From NCBI GenBank assembly GCA_963513935.1, contig OY740771.1, positions 11,871,138 to 11,935,137 on the forward strand: 64,000 nt of DNA, given 5' to 3'. Shown piece after piece: positions 23,699 to 33,669 of the stretch. This DNA is from Aphrophora alni. Lineage: Eukaryota; Arthropoda; Insecta; Hemiptera; Aphrophoridae. Each line of letters begins with the position of its first letter. Within the stretch, counting starts at the first letter, position 1. A model generated the notes under the pieces. The model was not told the origin of the DNA and did not search any database. It worked only from the letters and a program-made list of their open reading frames with translations. Made by a program: the position numbers and the translations under genes.

Positions 23699-23888
23699 AT
23701 AAATGTTTAGAATCTGTTGATTAATTTTTTTTTTTATCTAAATTATTATATGTTACAATTAAGGGCTTATAACTTTTACAATTTATGATCTTGTTAATCA
23801 TAAGTTTTTTTTTTACTGATGATTTGTGTCAGGATGTCTTTTGTTGTAAATGACAAAGTCTGAACCGTCGAAATTTCTTTCTGTTTTC

Positions 23889-23894
23889 AATAAA
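23889..23894 (+). promoter_or_regulatory. Candidate poly(A) signal AATAAA in the LTR
   Basis: AATAAA is followed by a T/GT-rich stretch (CTTGTCTTTGTC plus a T run) that could serve as a downstream element. The functional copy would be the one in the 3' LTR at 32168-32173. A second AATAAA lies upstream at 22805-22810. Confidence 0.45.
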
Positions 23895-24012
23895 CTTGAG
23901 CCTTGTTAATTATTAAACTTGTCTTTGTCTTTTTTTTTTATTTTTCTTTTCAAACATCGTTACCATTTTAGTTCCGCCTTTATTAAATTTAAGTCCCCTG
24001 GTAACATGTTTT

Positions 24013-24024
24013 TGGTAGCAGAGC
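24013..24024 (+). promoter_or_regulatory. Primer-binding site, initiator-Met tRNA type
   Basis: TGGTAGCAGAGC, six bases downstream of the 5' LTR, is complementary to the 3' end of animal initiator-methionine tRNA (ending GCTCTGCTA plus CCA). This would prime minus-strand DNA synthesis. The match is 12 nt; the next bases differ. Confidence 0.8.
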
Positions 24025-24715
24025 GTGGTTTATTTTAAATTCTGGAACCGTAGTTAATTTTCAAAATTTCGCATTGGAACTATCTAAATTTAAATTCAAA
24101 ATTATTTTGTTAAACAAGGCTCATTTTTATGTTTTGCAGCTTTTCAAATACTGTACAACTGTTGCTGATGAAATTTTTTTTTATTTAGTTTAAATATTTA
24201 AAGCTCTATAAATCTATAGTCTCTTTTTTTTATTATTTATTTATTTTTATAAACACTTACACAAAAACTTCTAAACCAATTTCGATAAATTTTTTTTTTT
24301 TTAATTATTATTTTGTCTGCTTAAATTTTTTTTTTATATATATATATATATATATATATTTACATACACTGCACACGACTCATTCACTGAATTTGATCCA
24401 GACAGCGGGGTCATTCGGGAATCCAAAAAAAATTTTTAAATAAATAATAAAATTCAAAAATAGTTAAAAAAAACAAAAAAAAAAAACAAAAAAATTTTCA
24501 AAAACTCCTTCAAAAATTTTCTCGAGTTTTCTTTCGTTGTCTGTATTGATTCATACTTACACACACACATATACACAACATCTACACTACATATAATACT
24601 TGAGTCTTTCTCTGGCTCTTTAATTTTTTTTTTTTGGGCATCTTCTTAAAAGAAATTTTTTTTAAATTACTTGGTTTATTTTTTTTTTTATCTATTATTA
24701 TCAGCAACAGTTAAG
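24025..24715 (+). other. Retrotransposon 5' leader
   Basis: Non-coding and extremely A/T-rich, with long T runs and an (AT)n run at about 24336-24359. No ORF was seen. An upstream in-frame TTG at 24671 extends the gag-pol frame by 15 codons (Phe/Leu-rich) but is not a credible start. Confidence 0.7.
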
Positions 24716-27700
24716 ATGGCAGTGGATTTGCTGCGATTAGTGGACACGTTAAAGAATACCGAGCTTGCTTTTGAGGTAGTAGCTAGAGGTGGTGAAAAAG
24801 ACATTGTAACTAAAATGCGAACCTCTCTTAGGTCCCTTCTGCAGAACAGCGTCGAGCCCGAAATGGGAAACTTCACCGAAGACATCCTCTTGCAACAAAT
24901 AGCGTTAGCCCGGAACTCCTTGTTTGTCTTGCAAGACGACCTGGAGAACCTCGATTCCGAAAGAGGAATCAAAATGATTCGTGTTCGTGCGCGCATAAAC
25001 GTTTTCGGAAGACGGCTAGAGTTCCTAAATCGGGTGCATACTGAACAACTAAAAGTAGCAGACAACAATGTGCCACGGGATCTGGCCGAGCTACATAACA
25101 ATTTCGCTACGCTCAAAGAAAAATTTAAAGCCTTTGAGCAAACCGTTGCTCCTCTAAAACTAAACGTAAGCATCCCGCTAACGCCCTCTGGGGGAACCAC
25201 TAAAGCCAGCTCTGCAGAGCCATCTCGGTCTAATGGGCCAAATCTCCTTGCGGACACGCCGCAGGCTGAGGCTCAGCAAACCACACCTAGCAGTTCGAAA
25301 GGCTGTCAATACATTTCCTTATACGGAAAATTAAGTCATCCTGCCGAACAAATAATTAAGACAATTCCTCAGACAGATGGTTTCGACCTTGACAAATTAT
25401 TGAATTTTTTTAAAATTTCTCTAAAAATAGTCAAAACTTACCCGGACGTAGCTTTAAACATTAATAATGTTCTGATGCCCTATGCTCAGGGCCCTTTAAA
25501 TTCATGTCTGATTAGACATCAGACATTTAAGACTTTTCACAAAGAGGCCTTAAGTCTCTTCATACCTTCGAAAAGGTTGGCTTCTCTAGTGCAGGAGTTA
25601 TTTTATAGGCCCCAGAAGACTAACGAGGCGGTGCACATTTTTGTTAATCAAATTAAAGAGGCTGCAGAAACTTTAAATTTAGATAAGTCCGAATTGGAGG
25701 TCACGGACGTCATTCTGGAGGGACTGTCTCCGGAAGTCCGCAACTGCCTAGTTTTTGTTACCAAACCAAAAAACTTTGCAGACTTAGATCGGCTCTGCGC
25801 ACATGTCAATAACGTCATGTATACTGACAAGCAAAGGGCTCCATTAGTGAGACCCGAAGGTAGAAGTACTGATTTTAGACCTACAAGACCAGTGGTCTGT
25901 TACAGTTGCGGACAGCCGGGACATAGAAGCCCAGAGTGTCGGAACCGGCCTCCAACAAGGCAATATCCTCCAAAAAAACGGAGGCAGGTTTGGAGTCTAG
26001 TTGGTAGCTCCAGGCCAGCCTCCCGTTCAAAAACCAACCACATCGGATGTAAACATAACACGAACCCACATTTCTTTAATAAACCATCTTTTCAAAATTT
26101 AAACTCAATTTCCTATTTAAGAACAAACAATTTCGGCAATAAAATTCAAAATTACGTTACTCCCATCTGTTATCATTGTGGCATACCCGGTCACTATATC
26201 TGGGGTTGTAAATTCTTCTCTCTACGGAATAGGTCTAGGCAAACCTATTCCAGCTCTAAGCTTTCCAACTACAAACTTCAAAAAAAAAATAACATTTCTC
26301 TTAAATCTAGGGGTCTGAACGATCAGTTTTTGCCTTTGGTGGAAGTAGCTTTTGGGCAAATTAAAGTTAAGGCTCTGCTGGACTCCGGTTCAGTAAGATG
26401 CGTCATTTCTAAAGCCCTTTTTAAAAAATTAAAGAACACCAAGGCTTTTAAATCCATAACCAGGGTGAAGGCTGATTGTGTCACGGCTTCTGGAAAAAGG
26501 TTGCCCATTTCCTACTCTTGTCGTCTTCATCTTAAAATGGAACATTGTAGTTGGAATGTGGATTTTCTGGTGGCGCATAAGTTGTCGTGTCCTCTGATCC
26601 TCGGATCAGATTTCATATCTAAAACGGGACTGGTACTTGATCTTTCAGCAAAAAACTTCTATTTCAAATTTTCAAGGTCTATTGTTTTTCCTCTATGTAA
26701 TTTTAGTAATTCTGCGTATAAACCTATAGTGTCCACAACATCTGAATCTACTGCTCCTGATCCTTTAGGTCATCTTCAAAAGAACGATAAAAACACCATT
26801 CAAAAAATAATTAATGATTTTCCTCAGGTACTCACAAAAAGGTTAGGTCTAACACATCTAGTTGAATACGATATTCAACTGAAGGACAACACTCCGGTCA
26901 AGTGTTCTCCATACCAATTGGCACCTCCCAAAATGGAATACCTCCGCGAACACATCAACGAATTGTTAGATTCAGGAGTAGTAGAACCCAGCCGGTCGGC
27001 ATATGCATCCCCTGTTTTTCTGGTTCAACATCCCGAAAAGAAAACAAGGATGGTGATTGATTATCGGAGGCTCAATCAAAACATCGTCGTCGAAGCGGTG
27101 CCGCTACCTAACTTACATCAAAGTTTTAACTGGTTTGTCGGTGCCAATTATTTCACAGTATTCGATCTAAATTCAGCTTATCATCAAATCCCTTTGTCTC
27201 AAAAGTCCAAACAAATTACCAGCTTTTGTACTCCTTGGATGCTTTATCAGTTTACTCGAGTCCCTTTTGGACTCTGTACTGGTGCCCAAGTGCTTACCAG
27301 ACTCTTGGATCAGGTCTTCCATGACATCAAATTTAAATTCATTTTTAATTATCTGGATGACCTAGTCATCTACTCCAAAACTTGGGAAGAGCATCAAAAA
27401 CATCTTCGCGAAGTCCTTACTCGTTTGCGGCGGGCTGGCTTGACTGTTAACCCAGATAAGGTCCGTTTCGCTGTGAATGAGATAAGCTTTTTAGGACACC
27501 TAGTTTCTTCTCGTGGCGTGCAAATTGACCCATCTAGAACAAAGGCAATTAGAAATTTTCCGCAACCCAAGAACCCTAAGGCCGTTTCCAGATTCATTGG
27601 AATGGTCAATTTCTTTGCTAAATTCATTCCAAATTTCGCGGAGCACGCTGCGCCTCTAAATCTGCTTCGGAGGAAGGGCCAAAAATTCTCTTGGCAAGCT

Positions 27701-29425
27701 GAACAAGAGAAAGCTTTCAAACATCTTCGAGAGGCAATAACACAGCCTCCGGTTCTCCGGATGGCCGATTTCGCCAAACCATTCATCCTGCAAACGGATG
27801 CGAGCTCAGTGGCCCTTGGAGCAGTTCTACTCCAAGAAATTGACGGCTCACGACAGCCCATAGCGTACGCTTCACGTACTTTAACACCTGCAGAAAGAAA
27901 AGCCTCATCTGCATATGAAGCCGAATGCCTAGCAGTAGTTTTTGGAGTGGAGAAATTTAGGCAATATCTAGAACATCGGGAATTCCTATTAGAAACCGAC
28001 AACCAAGCCCTTTCTTGGCTTTTAGCACGTCCTCGTCAACTTGGTAAATTAGGCCGGTGGATTGCCAAGCTGACTTCATTGAAATTTAAGGTAGCGCACA
28101 TAAGAGGAACTCAGAACATCATAGCAGACTCCCTCTCGCGCATGTTTGAACCGGAAAATTTCAACGAAGAAAATGTCACCTTTTCGTGTACCAGTCTCCT
28201 CACAAATTTTCCTCTAGCTTTTCATGACATCCAGACTCATCAAAAGGCCGATCCTATTTTGAAAAATATCATTGCCGACCTCGAACAGAACATCTCTTCG
28301 GAGAAGTACTGTTTAAGTAAAGGTGTACTTTGCCTGAAAAATCATCTGGAAAAGCCCACCAGAATTTATTTACCTCAGTCCTTAGTCGACCTGGTGATTA
28401 ATTATCATCACGACTCCGTTGTGGGTGGTCATCTTGGAGTACTTAAAACTTTGTTTAAGGTAAAGGAGAATTTTTATTGGCCAACTTTAAAACAGGATGT
28501 CACGTCTAAAGTGCGAGCTTGTTCGGTGTGCGCTGTAAGCAAACCCGCTCACAACTCCAAATTAGGATACCTTGCCTCAACGGTTCCCAATCGTCCCATG
28601 GAAAAATTACATATCGACTACGTCGGACAGCTTCCTAGGACAAAACAGGGCTACAACATGATACTGGTCGCAGTTGACCAGTTCTCAAAATTCACCTGGC
28701 TCATGCCCGTCAGAGATGCAACTTCCCACAGTACAATTAAGGCCTTAAGCCAAAACATTTTTCAAAATTTCGGTTTTCCAAAGATAATAATCTCTGACAA
28801 TGCACAATGTTTTGTATCACATGTCTTCCGCAACTTTTGTTTTTCTCGCGGTATTAAGCATGCAACTTTATCCCCTTATCACCCCCAACCTAATAATGCG
28901 GAAAGACTTAACAGAAACCTTAAGGCAGCCCTTATCGCCTATCACTCCAAAAATCAATCCTCTTGGGACGACTCCCTTTGCTGGCTTCAGCTGGCTTTCA
29001 ATTTCGCACATCATGAGACTCTTAAAGCAACACCTTTTAGCATTCTTTTTAATTTTCTCCCCAATACACCACTGAGTCTCAGCTGGAACATACACGATCT
29101 CCTTCCAAAACCTAATACTAATCCATCACAAGTTTGGCGCCAGGCCAAAGACAATATAATGAAAGCGCACCAAAAGGCCGAAAAGACCTATAACAAATTC
29201 AGGAAGCCTCATCTGTATAAAATCAACGATCTTGTCTGGTGTAAAACACACCCTCTGAGCTCCGCCATAGACAAGCGAGCTGCTAAATTGATGCCACGAT
29301 GGTCCGGTCCCTTCCGGATCATTGATTTTCTTACTCCCGTTACCGTTGCGCTTTCTTTCGCCAATTCACCTCGTTTTATTAAAAAAGCACACGTCGAGCA
29401 ACTCAAACCTCATCATATAAATTAA
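24716..29425 (+). CDS. gag-pol: Gag-Pol polyprotein of Ty3/gypsy retrotransposon (1,569 aa)
   Basis: One uninterrupted frame encodes Gag and Pol with no frameshift or stop between them. ATG 24716 is chosen because it has A at -3 and G at +4 and is the first ATG in frame. Gag fills about residues 1-540 and has two CX2CX4HX4C zinc knuckles, at 395-408 and 485-498, unusually far apart. The aspartic protease has DSGS at 556-559 and LILGSD at 627-632. Reverse transcriptase spans about 720-925, with FDLNSAYHQI (Asp817) and YLDD at 879-882. RNase H spans about 1020-1145, with Asp1028, an acidic pair Glu1068/Glu1070, Asp1095 and Asp1138. The integrase zinc finger has His1232, His1239, Cys1269 and Cys1272. 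The integrase core has Asp1301, Asp1361 and Glu1396, and a GPF motif (1531-1533) lies near the C-terminus. No chromodomain follows. All catalytic motifs look intact. The protein would assemble particles, copy the RNA and integrate the cDNA. Confidence 0.97.
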   Translation: MAVDLLRLVDTLKNTELAFEVVARGGEKDIVTKMRTSLRSLLQNSVEPEMGNFTEDILLQQIALARNSLFVLQDDLENLDSERGIKMIRVRARINVFGRRLEFLNRVHTEQLKVADNNVPRDLAELHNNFATLKEKFKAFEQTVAPLKLNVSIPLTPSGGTTKASSAEPSRSNGPNLLADTPQAEAQQTTPSSSKGCQYISLYGKLSHPAEQIIKTIPQTDGFDLDKLLNFFKISLKIVKTYPDVALNINNVLMPYAQGPLNSCLIRHQTFKTFHKEALSLFIPSKRLASLVQELFYRPQKTNEAVHIFVNQIKEAAETLNLDKSELEVTDVILEGLSPEVRNCLVFVTKPKNFADLDRLCAHVNNVMYTDKQRAPLVRPEGRSTDFRPTRPVVCYSCGQPGHRSPECRNRPPTRQYPPKKRRQVWSLVGSSRPASRSKTNHIGCKHNTNPHFFNKPSFQNLNSISYLRTNNFGNKIQNYVTPICYHCGIPGHYIWGCKFFSLRNRSRQTYSSSKLSNYKLQKKNNISLKSRGLNDQFLPLVEVAFGQIKVKALLDSGSVRCVISKALFKKLKNTKAFKSITRVKADCVTASGKRLPISYSCRLHLKMEHCSWNVDFLVAHKLSCPLILGSDFISKTGLVLDLSAKNFYFKFSRSIVFPLCNFSNSAYKPIVSTTSESTAPDPLGHLQKNDKNTIQKIINDFPQVLTKRLGLTHLVEYDIQLKDNTPVKCSPYQLAPPKMEYLREHINELLDSGVVEPSRSAYASPVFLVQHPEKKTRMVIDYRRLNQNIVVEAVPLPNLHQSFNWFVGANYFTVFDLNSAYHQIPLSQKSKQITSFCTPWMLYQFTRVPFGLCTGAQVLTRLLDQVFHDIKFKFIFNYLDDLVIYSKTWEEHQKHLREVLTRLRRAGLTVNPDKVRFAVNEISFLGHLVSSRGVQIDPSRTKAIRNFPQPKNPKAVSRFIGMVNFFAKFIPNFAEHAAPLNLLRRKGQKFSWQAEQEKAFKHLREAITQPPVLRMADFAKPFILQTDASSVALGAVLLQEIDGSRQPIAYASRTLTPAERKASSAYEAECLAVVFGVEKFRQYLEHREFLLETDNQALSWLLARPRQLGKLGRWIAKLTSLKFKVAHIRGTQNIIADSLSRMFEPENFNEENVTFSCTSLLTNFPLAFHDIQTHQKADPILKNIIADLEQNISSEKYCLSKGVLCLKNHLEKPTRIYLPQSLVDLVINYHHDSVVGGHLGVLKTLFKVKENFYWPTLKQDVTSKVRACSVCAVSKPAHNSKLGYLASTVPNRPMEKLHIDYVGQLPRTKQGYNMILVAVDQFSKFTWLMPVRDATSHSTIKALSQNIFQNFGFPKIIISDNAQCFVSHVFRNFCFSRGIKHATLSPYHPQPNNAERLNRNLKAALIAYHSKNQSSWDDSLCWLQLAFNFAHHETLKATPFSILFNFLPNTPLSLSWNIHDLLPKPNTNPSQVWRQAKDNIMKAHQKAEKTYNKFRKPHLYKINDLVWCKTHPLSSAIDKRAAKLMPRWSGPFRIIDFLTPVTVALSFANSPRFIKKAHVEQLKPHHIN

Positions 29426-30193
29426 ATATTAACAAATTTCTAGAACCTTCTCCTTTACGATTTAATTTTCTTTCTGATCTTTCTTGGCCCGCACAAATTG
29501 TCATCTGGTAGTCTTCTTTCTGTGCACTGCAGAACATAATAAAATACGGAACCAAGCCGTATTTCCTCTAAGCCAAATGCACATCTGTATGTTTGGGCAT
29601 CGGTGGGCTGAGCTCTCCTAGAGCCCCTCCGTGCCGTAATCTGTATAGATGTTTGCAGGCGAAGAGATATTGATTTTCCTTGTCCAGTGATATATCTCAC
29701 TGTTTCCCGGACTTGACGCTTTTCAACCCATAGTCTGATCAACTATGAGGTTCCACTTTACGGCAATGGCCGCTACATGTACCTGACATGTTACCCTATC
29801 TAGACATATCTTAACATCGAGCACTTCGCGGGTGTAATCGATGCGACGAGAATATAGAGAGCGTCATGAACTCTTCTATTTCTTCGTCACCATAACGTCT
29901 TCGGACGAGGACATAGTGAGTCCATCTTCTTAATAGTTAAGTTTGGTGCATTTGTTCTTTGTTGTTTATCTTGGTGAAGGTATACTGACCGGTTCTGTCG
30001 AACTACATATAGTTAATGTGGCACTCGCTATGCATGTTAGTCTTAGTTTGTCTTTTGTTTATCTCGAGGTCTAAAACACCTGTCTGAGAGGAAATTTTTT
30101 TTTACCCCTTAAAGCACACTCTCTCTCTCCTTTTCTAAATTTTGTGGGAGGCCCTTCTGGCCCCCTTTCTTTTCTACACTAACTCCGTCTTTC
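29426..30193 (+). other. Retrotransposon 3' internal non-coding region
   Basis: This lies between the gag-pol stop and the polypurine tract. No env-like frame was found; the longest open stretch is an unconvincing 95-codon ORF on the opposite strand. It contains an AATAAA (29538-29543) directly preceding a perfect hairpin, AAATACGG (29542-29549) with CCGTATTT (29557-29564) and a 7-nt loop. A CT-rich stretch lies near 30119-30132. Confidence 0.7.
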
Positions 30194-30205
30194 GGGGGGG
30201 GAGAG
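30194..30205 (+). promoter_or_regulatory. Polypurine tract
   Basis: GGGGGGGGAGAG lies one base before the 3' LTR. This is the plus-strand primer position of LTR retrotransposons. Its G8 core resembles the G8 tracts inside the LTR itself. Confidence 0.85.
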
Positions 30206-30206
30206 C

Positions 30207-32285
30207 TGTAGCATTTAAATTCAAAAAAACACTTCCGCAATATAACTTCATTAACTCTTGCACATCCAATTTCCGTCCCTTGACAGATGCTGGCACCTGG
30301 CGGCCCGCTCCAAAACCAAGCATCGCCTGATACCTGAACACAAAGTCCATTCGCCGGTCAAGCTAGCTTCTCTAATACCCGGTCCACAGTCTAGATGTGA
30401 TAACAACATGGTCTACATTCTGCATCACTCATCTAACAAAAGTTTTTTTTTCTCTCTAACCTTACAAGTCTCATACAACATCATGTTAATTACAGTTTGT
30501 GCGTTTTAGTTTAAATAACCTAGTTCAAAAATGTTAAATTAACCATCATTTTTCTCGGTACAAGCTCACGTGAACTGCGACAGGATTAACCAGGTACTTC
30601 AACCTTACAGATTTTGTCATATTATATATTTTGTTAATTTTTAAAATAATTTGTTAATTATCATGTATTCTTTAAAATATGTATTTCATGTTTTATTTAA
30701 TATTCTATTTTCTTTTGAAACTAAATGATTATAAAAATTTTCTTTTCTTAAAACATCATTTACAAAACCTTGTAAAGGCACATTTTAAGTTTTGAACAAT
30801 TTTGTGAAATAAGTGCAGACTAATGTTGAACATTAAATGATCAGAATATCCTATTGAACATGTCAAATATAAAACAATTAGAGAAATTTCTTCTAAATCA
30901 GAAAATTTCGTTTTATAGACTTTTGAAGAATCTTACAAGTCTTATACAAGCTTTCTTTTAAAACAAAACTATATATATAAATAAATTTATAATCATCTAA
31001 GAAGCTTTTAATTACAATCTTAACGAATTTCTGTGATGCAATTAATTTACTTTAATTTTGACAAATAACCAGATATTTTCTTCAATAAAGAACATTAATG
31101 CTACAACATGTCTGATCTTGCACAGACGCTAAAAGAAACGTGTTTTTTGTTTGCCACAGCCAATATGCTGGTAGGAGAAATAGAGAAATTCTTGTCTCAT
31201 ATTGCGCAAACCAGCGAATCATCCTAGCAAGTTTCGTCCTGTTGGCAAAACACGTTTTTGCATCACATAACTTCAGATTTTCAAGTGCATAAAAGTGATG
31301 TCCTTTTTTTTACAGCTGACTTTACTGAACTTTAACTAACTCATATGATTTATGTGCCTAAATTTACTTCCGCAAATATGTGTTCCTTCAAACTATTTTC
31401 TAGATGTAGACTTTTGTAATTATTTATAAATTATATAACAATTTATTGGGTGGAGCCTGCATGCAATTTTCGGTCCTAACAACCTCCAAGAGGTTAGTTT
31501 CTAAATTAAAATAATTGACGTCAATTAACAAAATTTCAAAATTCTAAATTATTTTTCCTTTTTTTTTTATTTAAATATAAATTTATTGGCCAATACAGTT
31601 TCTTTTTTTTTTTAAGAAATTTTCAAACCAATTATATTATGTTACTTTAGTTTAGTGATAAACATGTTAACTATAGATATGATCTTTCTTGAACTTAAAA
31701 TATCAAGCTCTTTTATATTTTGTTAATTTCTGTTACTGTTTAAAAGGAAACTATCATCTTATAAACTAAACTAAAAGGGGGGGGATAAGTTTTTTTTTTT
31801 TTTTTGAAAATCTTGATTAATTTTTTTTTTAAATTATTATACTTTTACTTTAAGGGCGTATAATCTTTTTTTTTGATTAATTATAATTCTGTGAATTATT
31901 AAGCTGTGCTCATTGTCTTTTTTTATTGTTAAATTTTTGTAACTATAAACATATATATATAAACTAAAAGGGGGGGGATAAATGTTTAGAATCTGTTGAT
32001 TAATTTTTTTTTTTATCTAAATTATTATATGTTACAATTAAGGGCTTATAACTTTTACAATTTATGATCTTGTTAATCATAAGTTTTTTTTTTACTGATG
32101 ATTTGTGTCAGGATGTCTTTTGTTGTAAATGACAAAGTCTGAACCGTCGAAATTTCTTTCTGTTTTCAATAAACTTGAGCCTTGTTAATTATTAAACTTG
32201 TCTTTGTCTTTTTTTTTTATTTTTCTTTTCAAACATCGTTACCATTTTAGTTCCGCCTTTATTAAATTTAAGTCCCCTGGTAACA
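30207..32285 (+). repeat. 3' long terminal repeat (2,079 bp)
   Basis: It matches 21928-24006 base for base in all lines compared, with TGTAGC...TAACA borders, and is followed by the AAGT target duplication. The poly(A) signal candidate is at 32168-32173. Confidence 0.97.
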
Positions 32286-32289
32286 AAGT
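32286..32289. repeat. 4-bp target site duplication (right)
   Basis: AAGT matches 21924-21927. Confidence 0.85.
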
Positions 32290-32749
32290 CTTTTGAGACT
32301 TCCACACCATTTGTTGCATCCTGTTCTATTTGAATATTTGTGATAATACTAGAGCGAGATGTTCCACACTGGTAGTGTTAAGAAAGGCAAATGTAATGTA
32401 AATTTAAAATTATTATTTTGAAAAAAAAAAAAAAAAAACTCTTTCGTTCCCATCTCATAATTAATTGCAAGTTCATAAAATGACAATGTAAAAGTTTCTT
32501 TCATTTTCCCCTAAAAGTGTTAATGAAATTTTTTACATAATATTTTAAATGACCATACTCTTAAATATTTTTAACTCGAGATAAGACACAGTTTAGAAAT
32601 ATTTTGGTTTTGTTTATTTTATTAATTTATATTTTATTTAAATGTTTTTTAAATTTAATTTAAAGAAATTAGTTTCAATAATGTCTGTCGTCAATCTTTA
32701 AACGTAAACGTTTGGCCGATTTAGTTATTAACCCTCACGGGCTCAGTTT

Positions 32750-33650
32750 AATCCCGAGGGCACCTAGCTGGATCTACACGGACTTCATACATTTTTTTAT
32801 AAGGCGATGATGACTGAGAGGTTTTTCGTAGTATTGGGGTTAGATCCCCCTCTTTCATATTTCCCATCCGGTCTCTTTTGACTAACTCTTGTTCTTTTCC
32901 GACCCTGACGATATTAGAATATTCGAGAGTTATGGGTCTTTATTTTGTGTTATTTTCTTCTTCTTTTTATAAGTCTATAATAACCGAAAGCTTTTCCGTA
33001 GTTTTTGGCTAGATCCCTCTCTTTCATCTTTCCTATCCTGTCTGTGTTGACCAACCCTGACACTAGTGTTCTTTTCCGACCCTGACACTATTAGAGTGTT
33101 CGAGAACTAGAGGTCTTTATTTTTGTTCTTTTTTTCATTAGCCCATGACGACCAAAAGGTTTTTCGTAGTTTTGGGTTAGATTCTTCTCTTTCATTTTCC
33201 CCATCCGGTCTCTTGTGACCAACTCTTGTTCTTTACCGATCCTGACGCCAATAGACTATTCGAAAGCTAGGGGTCTTTATTTTTTGTTCTTTTTTTCTTT
33301 AGCCCATGATGACCAAGAGGTTTTTCGTAGTCTTTGGTAAGATCCCTCTCTTTCATTTTTCCCCATCCGGTCTCTTGTGACCAACTCTTGTTCTTTACCG
33401 ACCCTGACGCTAATAGAGTATTCAAGAGCTAGGGGGTCTTTATTTTATGTTCTTTTTTTATAAGGCAATGATAACCGAGAGGTTTATCGTAGTCTTGGGT
33501 AAGATCCCTCTCTTTCATCTTTCATATCAGGTTTCTAGACCAACTCTTGTTTATTTCCCCTTACACGTTTATAGTATTCGAAGACTAGGGGTCTTTATTG
33601 TATATTCGTACCTTCCTTTTTTATAAAGCTATGGTGACCGGGAGGCTTTT
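32750..33650 (+). repeat. Tandem cluster of dispersed repeat family A (about 5 units)
   Basis: Five consecutive units of about 160-168 bp each run from a GGGTTAGATCCC-like block (near 32841, 33008, 33175, 33337 and 33497) through ACCAACTCTTGTTCTTT, CCGACCCTGACGCTA, GGGGTCTTTATTTT and ATAAGGCGATGATGACC. A partial 3' end precedes the first. The units are diverged, so the tandem array is old. Elsewhere in the window the same repeat is single-copy. Confidence 0.85.
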
Positions 33651-33669
33651 TTTACCTTCAAGCAAGTTA

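Larger units (their letters stand above)
21928..24006 (+). repeat. 5' long terminal repeat (2,079 bp)
   Basis: It starts TGTAGCATTT and ends CCCCTGGTAACA, with the usual TG...CA borders. It is repeated at 30207-32285 at a constant offset of 8,279 bp, including all homopolymer lengths checked. It is long for a gypsy LTR. Inside it, 8-G tracts at 23498-23505 and 23691-23698 lie in two copies of a roughly 193-bp internal duplication. A TATA-like CATAAAAG lies near 23009. The U3/R/U5 limits cannot be set from sequence alone. The 83-codon open stretch at 21979-22230 starts with TTG and is not considered a gene. Confidence 0.97.
21928..32285 (+). mobile_element. Complete Ty3/gypsy LTR retrotransposon (10,358 bp)
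   Basis: A full-length element in this order: 5' LTR (21928-24006), primer-binding site (24013-24024), long A/T-rich leader, one gag-pol ORF (24716-29425), a 768-bp non-coding stretch, a polypurine tract (30194-30205) and the 3' LTR (30207-32285). An AAGT target duplication flanks it. The pol order protease, reverse transcriptase, RNase H, integrase defines the Ty3/gypsy (Metaviridae) class. There is no env-like ORF. The two LTRs have the same length and I saw no difference between them, so insertion is recent. Every signal needed for the replication cycle appears present, so the copy may be autonomous. The clade within gypsy was not determined. Confidence 0.97.

Noticed and set aside
24671..24715. 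Upstream extension of the gag-pol ORF from a TTG
   Set aside because: TTG is not a normal eukaryotic start, the added residues translate a T-rich leader, and ATG 24716 has a good context.
24688..25257. 189-codon minus-strand ORF opposite gag
   Set aside because: It is antisense to a clearly functional gag-pol frame and has no recognisable domain.
27394..28002. 202-codon minus-strand ORF opposite the RT/RNase H region
   Set aside because: It is a shadow of the pol frame; the plus-strand frame carries all conserved motifs.
29455..29742. 95-codon minus-strand ORF after pol, considered as an antisense or env-like gene
   Set aside because: No signal peptide, membrane segment or domain was seen, and the orientation is opposite to the element.
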